Positions 1-8,944 are shown, numbered from the stretch's first letter. The stretch: 64,000 bases of DNA from Citrobacter sp. RHB25-C09 (GCF_013836145.1 NZ_CP057483.1:3224001-3288000); one strand, 5' to 3'. Numbers and translations: made by a program. The notes: generated from the letters alone by a model not told the origin.

Positions 1-787
1 GGCCCAGATCTACAGCGAAAATGCCAGTAAAACTGGCGGCTGGGAAGGTACGCGTCCATTCCGCATCGTAGCCAAAACCCCGCGCAGCGCCTTAATCACC
101 AGCTTTGAATTTGAACCGGTTGACGGCGGTGCCGTCGCGGAATATCAGCCAGGCCAGTACCTGGGCGTCTGGCTGAAGCCGGAAGGGTTCCCGCATCAGG
201 AAATTCGTCAGTACTCACTGACGCGTAAACCGGATGGCAAGGGTTACCGTATTGCCGTTAAGCGCGAAGATGGCGGTCAAGTTTCTAACTGGCTGCATAA
301 CCACGCAAATGTCGGTGACGTGGTGCATTTAGCGGCTCCGGCGGGCGACTTCTTTATGACCGTTGCGCAGGATACCCCTGTTTCACTGATTTCCGCAGGC
401 GTTGGCCAAACGCCGATGCTGGCAATGCTTGATACGCTGGCCAAAGCGAACCATACCGCGCAGGTTAACTGGTTCCACGCAGCCGAAAACGGTGACGTTC
501 ATGCGTTTGCCGATGAAGTCAGCGAGTTGGGTAAAACGCTGCCCAACTTTACCGCCCATACCTGGTATCGCGTGCCGAACGAAGCGGATCGCGCCAACGG
601 TGCGTTTAATAGCGAAGGTTTGATGGACCTGACGGCGATGCAAGCGGCGATTAGCGCTCCACATATGCAGTTCTACCTGTGCGGTCCGGTCGGGTTTATG
701 CAGTTTGCCGCGAAGCAACTGGTTGAGCTGGGCGTGAACAACGAAAACATTCATTACGAATGCTTCGGCCCACATAAGGTGCTGTAA
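1..787 (+). CDS. hmp: Flavohemoprotein (NO dioxygenase), 3' part
   Basis: The reading frame is open from base 2 to the TAA at 785-787 and gives about 261 residues, matching roughly residues 135-396 of E. coli Hmp; the globin domain lies upstream of the window. What is present is the FAD/NAD reductase half: the RQYSLTR flavin-binding motif, GVGQTPML nucleotide-binding loop, and a CFGPH C-terminal motif. Hmp converts nitric oxide to nitrate with electrons from NADPH through FAD and haem, in the cytosol, under nitrosative stress. It converges on glnB with a REP cluster between them. Confidence 0.97.
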   Translation, partial: AQIYSENASKTGGWEGTRPFRIVAKTPRSALITSFEFEPVDGGAVAEYQPGQYLGVWLKPEGFPHQEIRQYSLTRKPDGKGYRIAVKREDGGQVSNWLHNHANVGDVVHLAAPAGDFFMTVAQDTPVSLISAGVGQTPMLAMLDTLAKANHTAQVNWFHAAENGDVHAFADEVSELGKTLPNFTAHTWYRVPNEADRANGAFNSEGLMDLTAMQAAISAPHMQFYLCGPVGFMQFAAKQLVELGVNNENIHYECFGPHKVL

Positions 788-803
788 GAGCCTGTTATTT
801 GTA

Positions 804-870
804 GGCCGGATAAGGCGGTCAGGCCGCCATCCGGCAATTGCAGTGCCTGATGGCGCAGCGCTTATCAGGC
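804..870. repeat. Pair of REP (BIME-like) palindromes
   Basis: Two GC-rich imperfect palindromes in tandem lie between convergent hmp and glnB: one near 804-835 (GCCGGATAAGGCG paired with CGCCATCCGGC) and one near 844-870 (GCCTGATGGCGC paired with GCTTATCAGGC). These are typical enterobacterial REP cores. They probably protect mRNA 3' ends and act as the shared 3' boundary of the two genes. Confidence 0.85.
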
Positions 871-887
871 CAACAGAGTGACGCGGC

Positions 888-1226
888 TTAAATGGCTGCG
901 TCGTCTTCTTCGCCAGTACGGATACGGACTACGCGCGCTACGTCGAACACAAAAATTTTGCCGTCGCCGATTTTGCCCGTCTGCGCCGTGCGGATAATGG
1001 TATCCACGCAGGTATCGACAATATCGTCAGGCACGACGATTTCAATTTTCACCTTCGGCAGAAAATCCACCATGTATTCCGCACCACGGTACAGTTCAGT
1101 GTGGCCTTTCTGACGGCCAAAGCCTTTCACTTCGGTCACTGTCATGCCGGTAATACCCACTTCTGCCAGCGCTTCACGCACATCGTCAAGCTTGAAGGGT
1201 TTAATAATCGCATCAATCTTTTTCAT
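888..1226 (-). CDS. glnB: Nitrogen regulatory protein PII
   Basis: The 112-residue product is nearly identical to E. coli GlnB, including Tyr51 in GAEYMVDF, the uridylylation site in the T-loop. PII trimers sense 2-oxoglutarate and ATP/ADP and, through uridylylation by GlnD, control NtrB phosphatase activity and glutamine synthetase adenylylation. It is the last gene of the glrK-qseG-glrR-glnB cluster, 60 bp after glrR. Confidence 0.98.
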   Translation of the reverse strand: MKKIDAIIKPFKLDDVREALAEVGITGMTVTEVKGFGRQKGHTELYRGAEYMVDFLPKVKIEIVVPDDIVDTCVDTIIRTAQTGKIGDGKIFVFDVARVVRIRTGEEDDAAI

Positions 1227-1286
1227 GCTGTTCCTTGAAAAGGTCGCCTGTCTTTTAATCCGCTAAACGTAACATATCTTGTTGCG

Positions 1287-2621
1287 TTAATCTTTGAAAT
1301 CGTTTGCATCCAGCTCGTGTCGCGACAAGAGTTTATAAAACTCCGTCCGGTTGCGCCCCGCCATTCTCGCCGCGTGGGTGACATTGCCACGGGTGATTTG
1401 CAGCAATTTACGCAGGTAATTCAACTCAAATTGATTACGGGCTTCAACAAAGGTGGGCAGCGCAGTGTTTTCGCCTTCCAGCGCCTGCTCGACCAGCGCA
1501 TCGCTGATCACCGGCGAGGTGGTTAGCGCGACGCATTGCTCTATCACGTTCACCAGTTGCCGCACGTTGCCTGGCCAGCTTGCGGTCATCAGGCGCTTCA
1601 TCGCGTCCGTTGAGAACGCGCGGACAAACGGCTTATGACGTTCAGCTGACTGGCGCAGTAAGTGATTCGCCAGCAGGGGGATATCCTCAGTACGCTCGGA
1701 CAGCGCCGGGATCTTCAGACTCACCACATTCAGACGATAGTATAAATCCTCGCGAAACTCGCCGCGCGCCATCGCTTTTGGTAGATCGCGGTGGGTCGCC
1801 GAGATAATGCGCACGTCAATGTCGATATCGCGGTTACTGCCAAGCGGCCGGACCTTGCGTTCCTGCAATACGCGCAGCAGTTTGACCTGTAGCGGCGCGG
1901 GCATGTCACCGATTTCATCGAGAAACAGGGTCCCGCCCTCTGCGGCCTGAAACAGCCCCTCTCGGTTACTCACCGCGCCAGTAAACGCCCCGCGCGCATG
2001 CCCGAACAGCTCGGATTCCAGTAATTGCTCCGGTAACGCGCCGCAGTTAATGGCGATAAATGGATGATTTCCGCGCGGGCTGGCATTGTGAATCGCCTGC
2101 GCAAAAATCTCCTTCCCGGTTCCGCTCTGTCCGTTGATCAAGACGCTGACGTCGGACTGAGCGACCATCCGCGCCTGCTCAAGCAGACGCAGCATCAATG
2201 GGCTTCGCGTGACGATAGACTCGCGCCAGCGCTCGTCGGTCGCGGGGGCAGACTGTTCCAGGGCTCCGTCAATCGCCTGATACAGCGCGTCCTTGTCGAC
2301 CGGTTTGGTCAGAAAGCTAAATACCCCTTTCTGCGTTGCGGCGACCGCGTCCGGAATCGAACCGTGTGCGGTTAGAATGATCACCGGCATTCCCGGTTGA
2401 ACCTTCTGGATTTCACTGAACAGTTGCATACCGTCCATTTCATCCATCCGCAGGTCGCTTATGACCAGATCGATTTTTTCGCGGTTCAACACCCGCAGCC
2501 CTTCGGCCCCGCTTTCCGCCGTTGCCACGCTGTACCCTTCGCTGGTCAACCGCATACCAAGCAGCTTCAGCAGACCAGGATCATCATCCACGAGCAACAA
2601 ATGTGCCGGTTTGCGACTCAT
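1287..2621 (-). CDS. glrR: Sigma54-dependent response regulator GlrR
   Basis: 444 residues. An N-terminal receiver domain has phospho-acceptor Asp56 in VISDLRMDE. An AAA+ domain follows with a Walker A (NGQSGTGKE) and the sigma54-contact loop GAFTGA. The C-terminal Fis-type helix-turn-helix starts at about residue 400. GlrR phosphorylated by GlrK activates glmY from sigma54 promoters; matching TGTC-N10-GACA sites lie upstream of glmY here (5163-5276). Its ATG overlaps the qseG stop as TAATG, so the two are translationally coupled. Confidence 0.97.
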   Translation of the reverse strand: MSRKPAHLLLVDDDPGLLKLLGMRLTSEGYSVATAESGAEGLRVLNREKIDLVISDLRMDEMDGMQLFSEIQKVQPGMPVIILTAHGSIPDAVAATQKGVFSFLTKPVDKDALYQAIDGALEQSAPATDERWRESIVTRSPLMLRLLEQARMVAQSDVSVLINGQSGTGKEIFAQAIHNASPRGNHPFIAINCGALPEQLLESELFGHARGAFTGAVSNREGLFQAAEGGTLFLDEIGDMPAPLQVKLLRVLQERKVRPLGSNRDIDIDVRIISATHRDLPKAMARGEFREDLYYRLNVVSLKIPALSERTEDIPLLANHLLRQSAERHKPFVRAFSTDAMKRLMTASWPGNVRQLVNVIEQCVALTTSPVISDALVEQALEGENTALPTFVEARNQFELNYLRKLLQITRGNVTHAARMAGRNRTEFYKLLSRHELDANDFKD

Positions 2622-3352
2622 TATGGCGTTACCTCATCTTGTGCTGGCTCGGATGCTTTACCGTCAGGCTTGTCACTATTCTGTGTCGCCTCCGGGTTGA
2701 AGTTTCCCGAGGGCTTACGGGTGGAAAGCTGACGCTCAATATCGGTCAGGTTTTCCAGCTTACGGGTGGTTAGATCGAGCTGATTTTGCAGATGCTGGTG
2801 CTGCTGACGCAGCGTATCGAGATCGCCGTCCGTCGTTTGTTGCAGTTTACTGTAGCGCTGACGCTCTTCCGATAGCTGTAATTGCATCGTCTGCCCGTCG
2901 CGCCAGAGCTGATAGAGGGGGCGCACCTGCGGCGGAATTTGAGTGCTTTGCGCATCCAGTTGCGAGACGTTATCGCGACGCTCAAGCGGCGTGATTTTGG
3001 CATTCGCCAATAAAATTCCGCGCTTCAGGGCGTTCTGCCAGCCTGGAGCGCTCAACGCGCGGGCTTCATTGCGCGACTGTTCAGGTAACAGACGATCGGC
3101 ACAGTCGATCGCGCGTAGCCAGTAGAGCGGATTGGTTTCTGTGGTTTTCCCCTGCAACGACCAGATATCGCTACAGTCGACAGAAAGATAATCCGCCAGT
3201 TGATAGGTCGGGATCTTTTCCTGCGTGACGTCATCAGACGCAGGCTTTACTGCATGGGGAACGCAGCCCAGCAATACCAGACAGGGGCAACCCGCAAGGA
3301 TCGCCTGCCGGAGAAAAGAACGTTGAAAAATGTGGACAAAAAACTGAGGCAT
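2621..3352 (-). CDS. qseG: QseG outer-membrane lipoprotein
   Basis: About 243 residues from the ATG at 3352; a GTG two codons upstream (3358) is also possible. A hydrophobic leader ends in a lipobox (LVLLGC), so a lipoprotein is expected. A long coiled coil around residues 150-215 and a charged, proline-containing tail follow. The sequence is clearly E. coli QseG (YfhG) but more divergent than its neighbours. It is known as an interaction partner and regulator of the GlrK (QseE) sensor kinase. It sits between glrK (about 20 bp gap) and glrR (1-base overlap). Confidence 0.93.
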   Translation of the reverse strand: MPQFFVHIFQRSFLRQAILAGCPCLVLLGCVPHAVKPASDDVTQEKIPTYQLADYLSVDCSDIWSLQGKTTETNPLYWLRAIDCADRLLPEQSRNEARALSAPGWQNALKRGILLANAKITPLERRDNVSQLDAQSTQIPPQVRPLYQLWRDGQTMQLQLSEERQRYSKLQQTTDGDLDTLRQQHQHLQNQLDLTTRKLENLTDIERQLSTRKPSGNFNPEATQNSDKPDGKASEPAQDEVTP

Positions 3353-3373
3353 ATTCACCAGTCTTAGTATTAT

Positions 3374-4804
3374 TTAATCGTTTCTTGTTGCTGAAAGCGG
3401 CAGCGCGATACGGAAGCAGACTTCTTGTGCATTCTCATCGACAAGATACAGTTCTCCCTGCATACGGCGGATACAGTCTCTGGCGATACTTAGTCCCAGT
3501 CCGCTGCCCTTCACCGCCCCTTTTCGCTGATGGCTTCCCTGGAAAAAAGGCTCAAAAATCATGGCACTCTCCGCTTCAGGGATCGGTGTTCCGGTGTTAA
3601 TAACATCAATGATAACCGTTGCCCCTTGCTGGCGACTGTGAATACGGATGTTACCGGATTCAGCCCCGTAGTGCACCGCATTGGAATAAAGATTGTCCAG
3701 TACGCTCATCAGCAGCATCGGCTCTGCCAGACAGTGCTCCGCTGTCAATTCAACATCGGTATGCATCATTTTAGCGCGAGCAGGGAGACTGTGAGCAGAA
3801 ACCACCATATCGACCAGGGGAGCAATCTCTACGCTTTCCAATTCAATCGCGCTGTCCGCCAGTTTGCGGTTGTAATCAAGCAGTTGCTCAATCAACTTTT
3901 GCAAGTTCCGGCTGCTGCTATCCAGAATGCCAACCACCTCTTTTTGCTCCGCCGTCAGCGGTCCGACAACCTGATCCGCCAGCAGTTCGGTGCCTTCTCG
4001 CATGCTGGCCAGCGGCGTCTTTAACTCATGGGAAAGATGGCGTAAGAATTGATGGCGCTGGGATTCCAGCCATGAGAGGCGCTCGCTCAGCCAGATGATA
4101 CGCTGTCCTACGGAACGCAATTCGCGCGGCCCGGTAAACGTCACGCTATCGCCCAACGAACGCCCTTCCCCCAGCCGGTTAATCATACGTTCAATGCCTT
4201 TTACCGGCCCGATGATCATACGTGTGAACAGCAGCACCATCGCCAGACTGACAAGGAACAGCACCAGCGCCTGCCAGCCGAAGAACTGTCCGCGCTCGGC
4301 GATCTCCTGCTGTAGCTGCTGCCCGCGAGAGAAAATCACCGTGCGCGTTGTCTGGACCATTTCCGTGTTGGCGTGAGCAAAAGCCTCCAGTCGCGCTGCG
4401 GCGATCGGATCAGGCCCGCTATTCTGACATTGCAACTGGGTGAGATCGTTCAGATCCTGACGCAACGCCTGATAAAGCTTATTGTCCGGTAAGACGCCGG
4501 CATGCGCATCCAGCATCTCGCTGTAGCGTTTACGCTGGCTCTGATAGACCTTCGCCAGTCTGGCATCGTCAAGTACGCAATACTGGCGATAGCTGCGCTC
4601 CATCTCCAGCGCGGCGTTGGTCATTGCTTCACTGCGACGCGCGTCAATAAGCGTGGTGCGGTTAGTCAGCGCCGCCTGAGCGCTCAGCGCGTTGAGGCTT
4701 TGCCACGCCTGCCAGGCGAGTACCAGGAGCGGTAACAGAATCAACAAGAATGCCAGCGTCACCAGCTGTCGAAGGGATCGGGGAAATAGGGACCAGCGCT
4801 TCAA
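3374..4804 (-). CDS. glrK: Sensor histidine kinase GlrK (QseE)
   Basis: I take the TTG at 4804 as start. It gives MKRWSLFPRSLRQ, aligned with E. coli GlrK, and avoids running back into the glmY terminator. About 475 residues: TM1 (about 17-35), a periplasmic sensor region, TM2 (about 170-190), HAMP, an HisKA box with SHELKTPLA carrying the phospho-accepting His, and a HATPase domain with N and G boxes (DNLYSNAVHYG, GSGLGLSI). It phosphorylates GlrR to control glmY just upstream. Confidence 0.95.
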   Translation of the reverse strand: MKRWSLFPRSLRQLVTLAFLLILLPLLVLAWQAWQSLNALSAQAALTNRTTLIDARRSEAMTNAALEMERSYRQYCVLDDARLAKVYQSQRKRYSEMLDAHAGVLPDNKLYQALRQDLNDLTQLQCQNSGPDPIAAARLEAFAHANTEMVQTTRTVIFSRGQQLQQEIAERGQFFGWQALVLFLVSLAMVLLFTRMIIGPVKGIERMINRLGEGRSLGDSVTFTGPRELRSVGQRIIWLSERLSWLESQRHQFLRHLSHELKTPLASMREGTELLADQVVGPLTAEQKEVVGILDSSSRNLQKLIEQLLDYNRKLADSAIELESVEIAPLVDMVVSAHSLPARAKMMHTDVELTAEHCLAEPMLLMSVLDNLYSNAVHYGAESGNIRIHSRQQGATVIIDVINTGTPIPEAESAMIFEPFFQGSHQRKGAVKGSGLGLSIARDCIRRMQGELYLVDENAQEVCFRIALPLSATRND

Positions 4805-4862
4805 TGCGTCACTCTCACTGTTCAGGAATGGAATGATGCTAACTGAGGGAAACGTCAGATAC

Positions 4863-5046
4863 AACAAAGCCGGGATAAACCCGGCTTTGTTATGGAATAA
4901 GGCGGTGCCTAACTCGACGTTTCGCCCGATGGTTGATAAAGCTACGCTGTTATCAGAAGTTGGACGGCAGGCACCTTGTTGTGCGTCATTCGAAGTTTAT
5001 GTAGCACGTCCCGAAGGGGCTGACATAAGAAGGTGAATGAGCCACT
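4863..5046 (-). ncRNA. glmY: GlmY small regulatory RNA
   Basis: Read on the minus strand the RNA begins AGTGGCTCATTCACC and ends in a perfect terminator hairpin (4866-4874 pairing with 4880-4888) plus a short U run. Length (184 nt) and sequence match E. coli GlmY, including the CCCCUUCGGGACGUGC hairpin and the GGUGCCUGCC segment. GlmY sequesters RapZ and so protects GlmZ, which activates glmS translation and glucosamine-6-phosphate synthesis. It is immediately upstream of glrK, as in E. coli. Confidence 0.95.
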
Positions 5047-5056
5047 GAGTATTATT

Positions 5057-5074
5057 ATGCAGTATCTATGCCAA
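5057..5074 (-). promoter_or_regulatory. Sigma54-type promoter of glmY
   Basis: On the minus strand, TTGGCATAGATACTGCAT has the invariant GG (5071-5072) and GC (5059-5060) with the required 10-base spacing. The GC lies 13 bases before the glmY 5' end at 5046. A CATAAT hexamer overlaps it, as expected for the overlapping sigma54/sigma70 promoters described in E. coli. Confidence 0.85.
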
Positions 5075-5162
5075 CTTTCAAAACGTTTTATTAACGCATT
5101 GAACCACAATAACTTTAAGCAAAACCTACGATACTTAAGCACTGAACAATTTCCAGGCTAAG

Positions 5163-5276
5163 TGTCGCTTATTAGCAACACCTCTAATACTCATTTTCAA
5201 ATCTTATAAAAATCAGTAGGTTAAATGTCTCATTTTGGAGACACGCTGAATAGCGGATTGTCGCAAATTCCCGACA
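5163..5276 (-). promoter_or_regulatory. Three GlrR binding sites upstream of glmY
   Basis: Two perfect TGTC-N10-GACA sites lie at 5226-5243 and 5259-5276, and a near match (TGTC-N10-AACA) at 5163-5180. This is the GlrR activator consensus, and three sites agree with the E. coli arrangement. The outermost site ends 17 bp from the stop of the retron reverse transcriptase gene, so the insertion left the enhancer complete. Confidence 0.85.
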
Positions 5277-5293
5277 ACAGGAAACACGTGCCG

Positions 5294-7003
5294 CTAAGCC
5301 CAGCGGAAAATGAGATACACCACAAATGCCAGGAACCACCACCACAACCGCGATGATTTTTTGGGCCTTTCAGGCGGTGTCTCCGCGAAGTCGTCAGGCA
5401 CACTCGCGTTCTTCGCTGCCGACGGAACATCTTCAGCGGCTGAAGCGGCTCGCCGCAATGCCTGCTTCTGTAGCGCAGTCTGTTCCAGCTCTGGTGCCGA
5501 TGGCCCTTGCGCCTGCCACCAGCTATCGCGTGGCGACTCCCCGCGCGCCGCTTTGGCACGGAAGAGTTTCTTGTTTAGCGCGGTGATCCGTCCCGGCTGG
5601 GTGGCGTAACCATACTGGCGCTTGATGTCAGTGACTTGTTTTTGCAGAGGAATGCCTTTTCCCGGTGCGACCAACGCGACAAAATTCGCATAGCCTTCAA
5701 TGCTCGCCATCAGTTCACCCGGCCCCCAGCGTTTTCCCTCCATACCATCTTTTGCGATCTGGAACAACAACGCGCGAAAACGTTTCAGGGTTTTACGATC
5801 TAATGAGGGCTTCTCATTGACCACGATCCCGGTCACCTGTTGCTGCTGCGGTTTGCGCATCACCCGCGTTTTTTGCGGATGAACCCGGAAGCCTTCATCC
5901 TGCACAATCTGTTTGCAGCGCCACAGCAGTTGTTGAACATTGCCGCGGTTATCCGCGCAGGAAAAAGTCATGTCGTCGGCATAGCGGGTATAGGCGAAGC
6001 CCAGTTTATGGGCCATCGCATGCAGACGACTGTCGAGACGGCGGCAGATGATGTTGGAGATCGCGGGACTGCTCGGCGCCCCCTGCGGTAAAAAGCGCTC
6101 ACCTTGCTGCACAAACCAGTTTTCACCGTCAAGCACGACCTGTTCGGTTTCCGGCTCCGTCGTCAACAGCGCCAGTTCAGTGGCGATCTGTTCGCCGTAA
6201 CCCAACTGACGAAACAGTCCTTTCACCCGGCGATAGCTTACCGTCGGAAAGAAATTCTCCATATCCAGGTTGATCACCACCGCGCGGCCGACGTGTGGCA
6301 GCGCATTGGTCAAAATACTGCGCCCGGCCACAAAGCCATGTGCCGCATCATGCAGCTTCACGCGGTTAAGTATGTTTTCCAGGATCCAGTACTGGGCGCG
6401 TTTCAGACGCGGCATCGGCGCGGATATCAGCCGCTCTCCGCCGCTTTTTTTGAGTAGCGAAAACCGCCGGTAGTGGTTAATCCGCGACACGTCTTTCTGA
6501 AAACACAAGAAGCGCAGTTCGTTGATAGTGATCCCCATCAACGTGGCCAGTGTCTGACTGTCTGCCAGCAGCGGCAGGTTTTGCTGCTTCAGCCGGGCTT
6601 CATTCTGCGTGGTATCGCTAAGGCCAAACGAAAACCCCTCGCCAAGCCAACTTATCTCAGACTGCTGCTTCTGATGCCACTGCTGTGCGCGTTCATAGCG
6701 CGCCTGGTTACGGGCGATGCGCGTCTGCTCGCGTTTTTCCAGCGCGGCTTTTTTCCGCGCCTTGTGCAGTTCACGTAAGGCTTTTTGCGGATCGCTGTAC
6801 AACTGCTGCTGTTGCCCTAACTCTGCAAGCCGTTTTTCCAGCGCCGCCCGCTGGGCGATAAATTCCGCGGTCAGATCGGGCTTTTTCTGTTCGCCATCCC
6901 AGAACCCCAGGCGGATCATTTCCGCCAGAATCACCTCTTCCTTGCTGGTTTCGCGGATGCGCTCATAGAGTTGCTGACGGGTCAGTTTCGGTGATTCAGA
7001 CAT
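5294..7003 (-). CDS. Retron-type reverse transcriptase with N-terminal extension and C-terminal membrane anchor
   Basis: 569 residues from the ATG at 7003, which has a GGGAG site about 10 bases upstream; a GTG three codons earlier lacks spacing. Residues 1-170 are charged, Gln/Lys-rich and probably helical. The RT domain (about 170-440) has the retron-specific NALPH motif (233-237), LDMENFF with Asp247, QGAPSSP (307-313), catalytic YADD (341-344) and the VTG triplet (390-392). A Pro/Ala-rich linker leads to a Trp-rich hydrophobic segment at 553-567, a likely membrane anchor. Family knowledge: retron RTs prime from a 2'-OH in their own RNA and make branched msDNA. It lies downstream of its msr-msd and two putative effector genes. 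Most well-studied retron RTs are about 320 residues, so both extensions are unusual. Confidence 0.93.
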   Translation of the reverse strand: MSESPKLTRQQLYERIRETSKEEVILAEMIRLGFWDGEQKKPDLTAEFIAQRAALEKRLAELGQQQQLYSDPQKALRELHKARKKAALEKREQTRIARNQARYERAQQWHQKQQSEISWLGEGFSFGLSDTTQNEARLKQQNLPLLADSQTLATLMGITINELRFLCFQKDVSRINHYRRFSLLKKSGGERLISAPMPRLKRAQYWILENILNRVKLHDAAHGFVAGRSILTNALPHVGRAVVINLDMENFFPTVSYRRVKGLFRQLGYGEQIATELALLTTEPETEQVVLDGENWFVQQGERFLPQGAPSSPAISNIICRRLDSRLHAMAHKLGFAYTRYADDMTFSCADNRGNVQQLLWRCKQIVQDEGFRVHPQKTRVMRKPQQQQVTGIVVNEKPSLDRKTLKRFRALLFQIAKDGMEGKRWGPGELMASIEGYANFVALVAPGKGIPLQKQVTDIKRQYGYATQPGRITALNKKLFRAKAARGESPRDSWWQAQGPSAPELEQTALQKQALRRAASAAEDVPSAAKNASVPDDFAETPPERPKKSSRLWWWFLAFVVYLIFRWA

Positions 7004-7057
7004 GACGAACACTCCCTGATCGTAATGCGGGATAAAAAGCAGAGGCTAAAGGAAGGG

Positions 7058-7285
7058 ATAGCGGCGTGGCGGAAAAAGCCTTCGAAGAGTTCCTGGTGCT
7101 GAGGTCGTCCACTCGACGCAGAGTGGAGTACCTGTCACTCATTGGTTTCTTCGAAACCATACCGCAATAGTGACAGGTACTCACACTCTGCCCAGTGAAG
7201 ATGGCATCAGTGACGCGTGGGCAGTCATAAAACCTGAATGGCGATCCACCATCCGGGATGCAAGGTTCGCTTGCCACGCCGCTAT
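7058..7285 (-). ncRNA. Retron msr-msd RNA
   Basis: There is no convincing ORF between the RT start and the upstream gene. A 13-base segment at 7273-7285 is exactly complementary to 7058-7070: the a1/a2 arms that fold retron RNA. In the RNA, a1 is followed directly by AAGC, and the G at 7270 is the likely branching guanosine. Further on is a 22-bp hairpin with one bulged base (7118-7139 with 7169-7191), holding an inner 6-bp hairpin (7144-7149 with 7153-7158), as expected for the msd. Exact RNA ends and the msr/msd boundary cannot be set by eye. Confidence 0.85.
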
Positions 7286-7321
7286 TAGTGCTCATTATAT
7301 CAGCAGTAAATATCCTTTTCA

Positions 7322-8944
7322 TCATGCTTTTACCTTCGCCGCCTGGCGCAGCGCTAACATATGTTCGCACGGGCCTCGACGCAGGCGATTCTGATGGAAG
7401 AAATGGCAGTTGCACTCTCCCGTCGTCAGGCACCGATCGCTGTCCAGCGTCAGTTTTACCGGATACCGCACGGCATTATCCAATACCGACCCCCTCATTT
7501 CCGTCCCGGAGGCATTACTCAAACAGTTGTCTACAGTGACCAGTCCGGCGCGCACAAAATTCAGCGCCTTTTCTTCGCGTTCGTTCTGGAAACGCAACTG
7601 GTCTAATGGGATCGGCTCGCGGCAGAGATCGCGGACGCGCCAGAGATCTTTACTGATGTCGTAGAGCACCTGACCATGCTGGCTATAGGCCGCTAACGCG
7701 GCTTTCACCACGCTTTCTTCCAGTTGCAAACTGGCTGCCAGCACGCCGCTTGAGGCCATATGTCCCTGACTCAGCGTATGGTAGACGCGCTCCTGCGTCA
7801 TGGCGTCCACCTGTTCGCGAGGTGCGAGCAGATCGAAATTGCCCTGCGCCGACCAGTCATTGGCGCTCCATCCGGAAAGACCGAGGGTAAAGCACATTGC
7901 GCCGAGATCGGCGATCCAGAATGACGGCATGCCGTCGTCCAGCAGGCAGACATCAAATTTTTCAGCAACCGGAATCAGCCGCTCGAGGATGTGCAGACGC
8001 CGCCGTCCCCAGACGCGAATAGAACGCGGTTGGTCGCCCTGATACAGCGAACGCGGGCAAACCAACGTCTCATTCCACGGCTCAAAAATAATTTTTACCG
8101 GCTGCCCCGGCGTCAGTTCAAAGCGCAGCGCGCGGGGGCCAAGACGCTCTTTCCTGCGTCGCAGACGATAACAAATGTTGTGTATGTCCATCGGCTCGAG
8201 GGTGAATTTCACCATGGGCAGCGTCATGGCAGAACTGACCTGCAAAAAACCGCGCACCCAGCTATCCGGGAGATCGATTTTTTTCTCTTCACAGGCGATG
8301 CCATCGGTTTGTACCGCGAAACCATCCGGGTCGATTTTTAACTGCGTAGGGCGATAGTCACGGATCTTTTGAAACGCCTGATACAGCCCTTCTGAGTAGT
8401 CAATATTCGTGGTGCCGAAGGCCTGCTCGCTGATAGCGTCGAAGACGTCATAATGGCAACTGAGCTTGCCATAACTGGATTCATCTTCCGAAAAGCATTC
8501 AAAGAACACCTCGTCCGGATGCACGGTGATCACCGGGTCCAGCACGTACCAGGCATCAATGTTCTCTTTATACAGATAGTTAAAATAGGCTCTCTGCGCC
8601 TGGCGATAAGGGGCGAGGATTTTATCGGCCTCACCGTTTATCTTTTGTAACTGCTGGCGAATATCGCTGATGTCTTGCTGAATATGTCCCTTTTGCGCAA
8701 TAAATTCCGCCAGCAGCCGCTGCTCTTCCCCGGCCAGCCAGTTCAGATAGTCGGTACGATCTTTAGGCTGAAAGCGCATGTCAGAAATCACCACGTTATG
8801 CAGCGCGGAGATCGCCTCGCGGAACGCCAGCTTTTGCTTCAATTCTCCGACGAAAAATGCCGGCTGACGCAGGCTATCGGGGGCAAAGGTCAGCCCTTTG
8901 TCCGAAACGCTACTCTTTCCCTGATAGCGATAGTTAACCTGCAT
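7322..8944 (-). CDS. SWIM zinc-finger protein of the retron operon
   Basis: 540 residues from the ATG at 8944, preceded by AAGGAGCGCGCC; a longer start at 8980 has no such site. The C-terminus carries a SWIM finger, CNC-x12-CEH, with ligands Cys511, Cys513, Cys526 and His528. Residues about 60-110 look like coiled coil; the middle is not recognised. SWIM fingers bind DNA or protein partners. The start overlaps the upstream WGR gene by 11 bp and the msr-msd follows within 40 bp, so it is probably a co-expressed retron effector or partner. I recall a retron class with SWIM-containing accessory genes in the published classification (possibly type XIII) but cannot confirm it. Catalytic activity is not evident. 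Confidence 0.85.
   Translation of the reverse strand: MQVNYRYQGKSSVSDKGLTFAPDSLRQPAFFVGELKQKLAFREAISALHNVVISDMRFQPKDRTDYLNWLAGEEQRLLAEFIAQKGHIQQDISDIRQQLQKINGEADKILAPYRQAQRAYFNYLYKENIDAWYVLDPVITVHPDEVFFECFSEDESSYGKLSCHYDVFDAISEQAFGTTNIDYSEGLYQAFQKIRDYRPTQLKIDPDGFAVQTDGIACEEKKIDLPDSWVRGFLQVSSAMTLPMVKFTLEPMDIHNICYRLRRRKERLGPRALRFELTPGQPVKIIFEPWNETLVCPRSLYQGDQPRSIRVWGRRRLHILERLIPVAEKFDVCLLDDGMPSFWIADLGAMCFTLGLSGWSANDWSAQGNFDLLAPREQVDAMTQERVYHTLSQGHMASSGVLAASLQLEESVVKAALAAYSQHGQVLYDISKDLWRVRDLCREPIPLDQLRFQNEREEKALNFVRAGLVTVDNCLSNASGTEMRGSVLDNAVRYPVKLTLDSDRCLTTGECNCHFFHQNRLRRGPCEHMLALRQAAKVKA

Noticed and set aside
6996..7433. Minus-strand frame of 145 codons over the gap between the SWIM gene and RT
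   Set aside because: It runs through both the SWIM 3' end in another frame and the msr-msd hairpin, and has no ribosome site or recognisable sequence.
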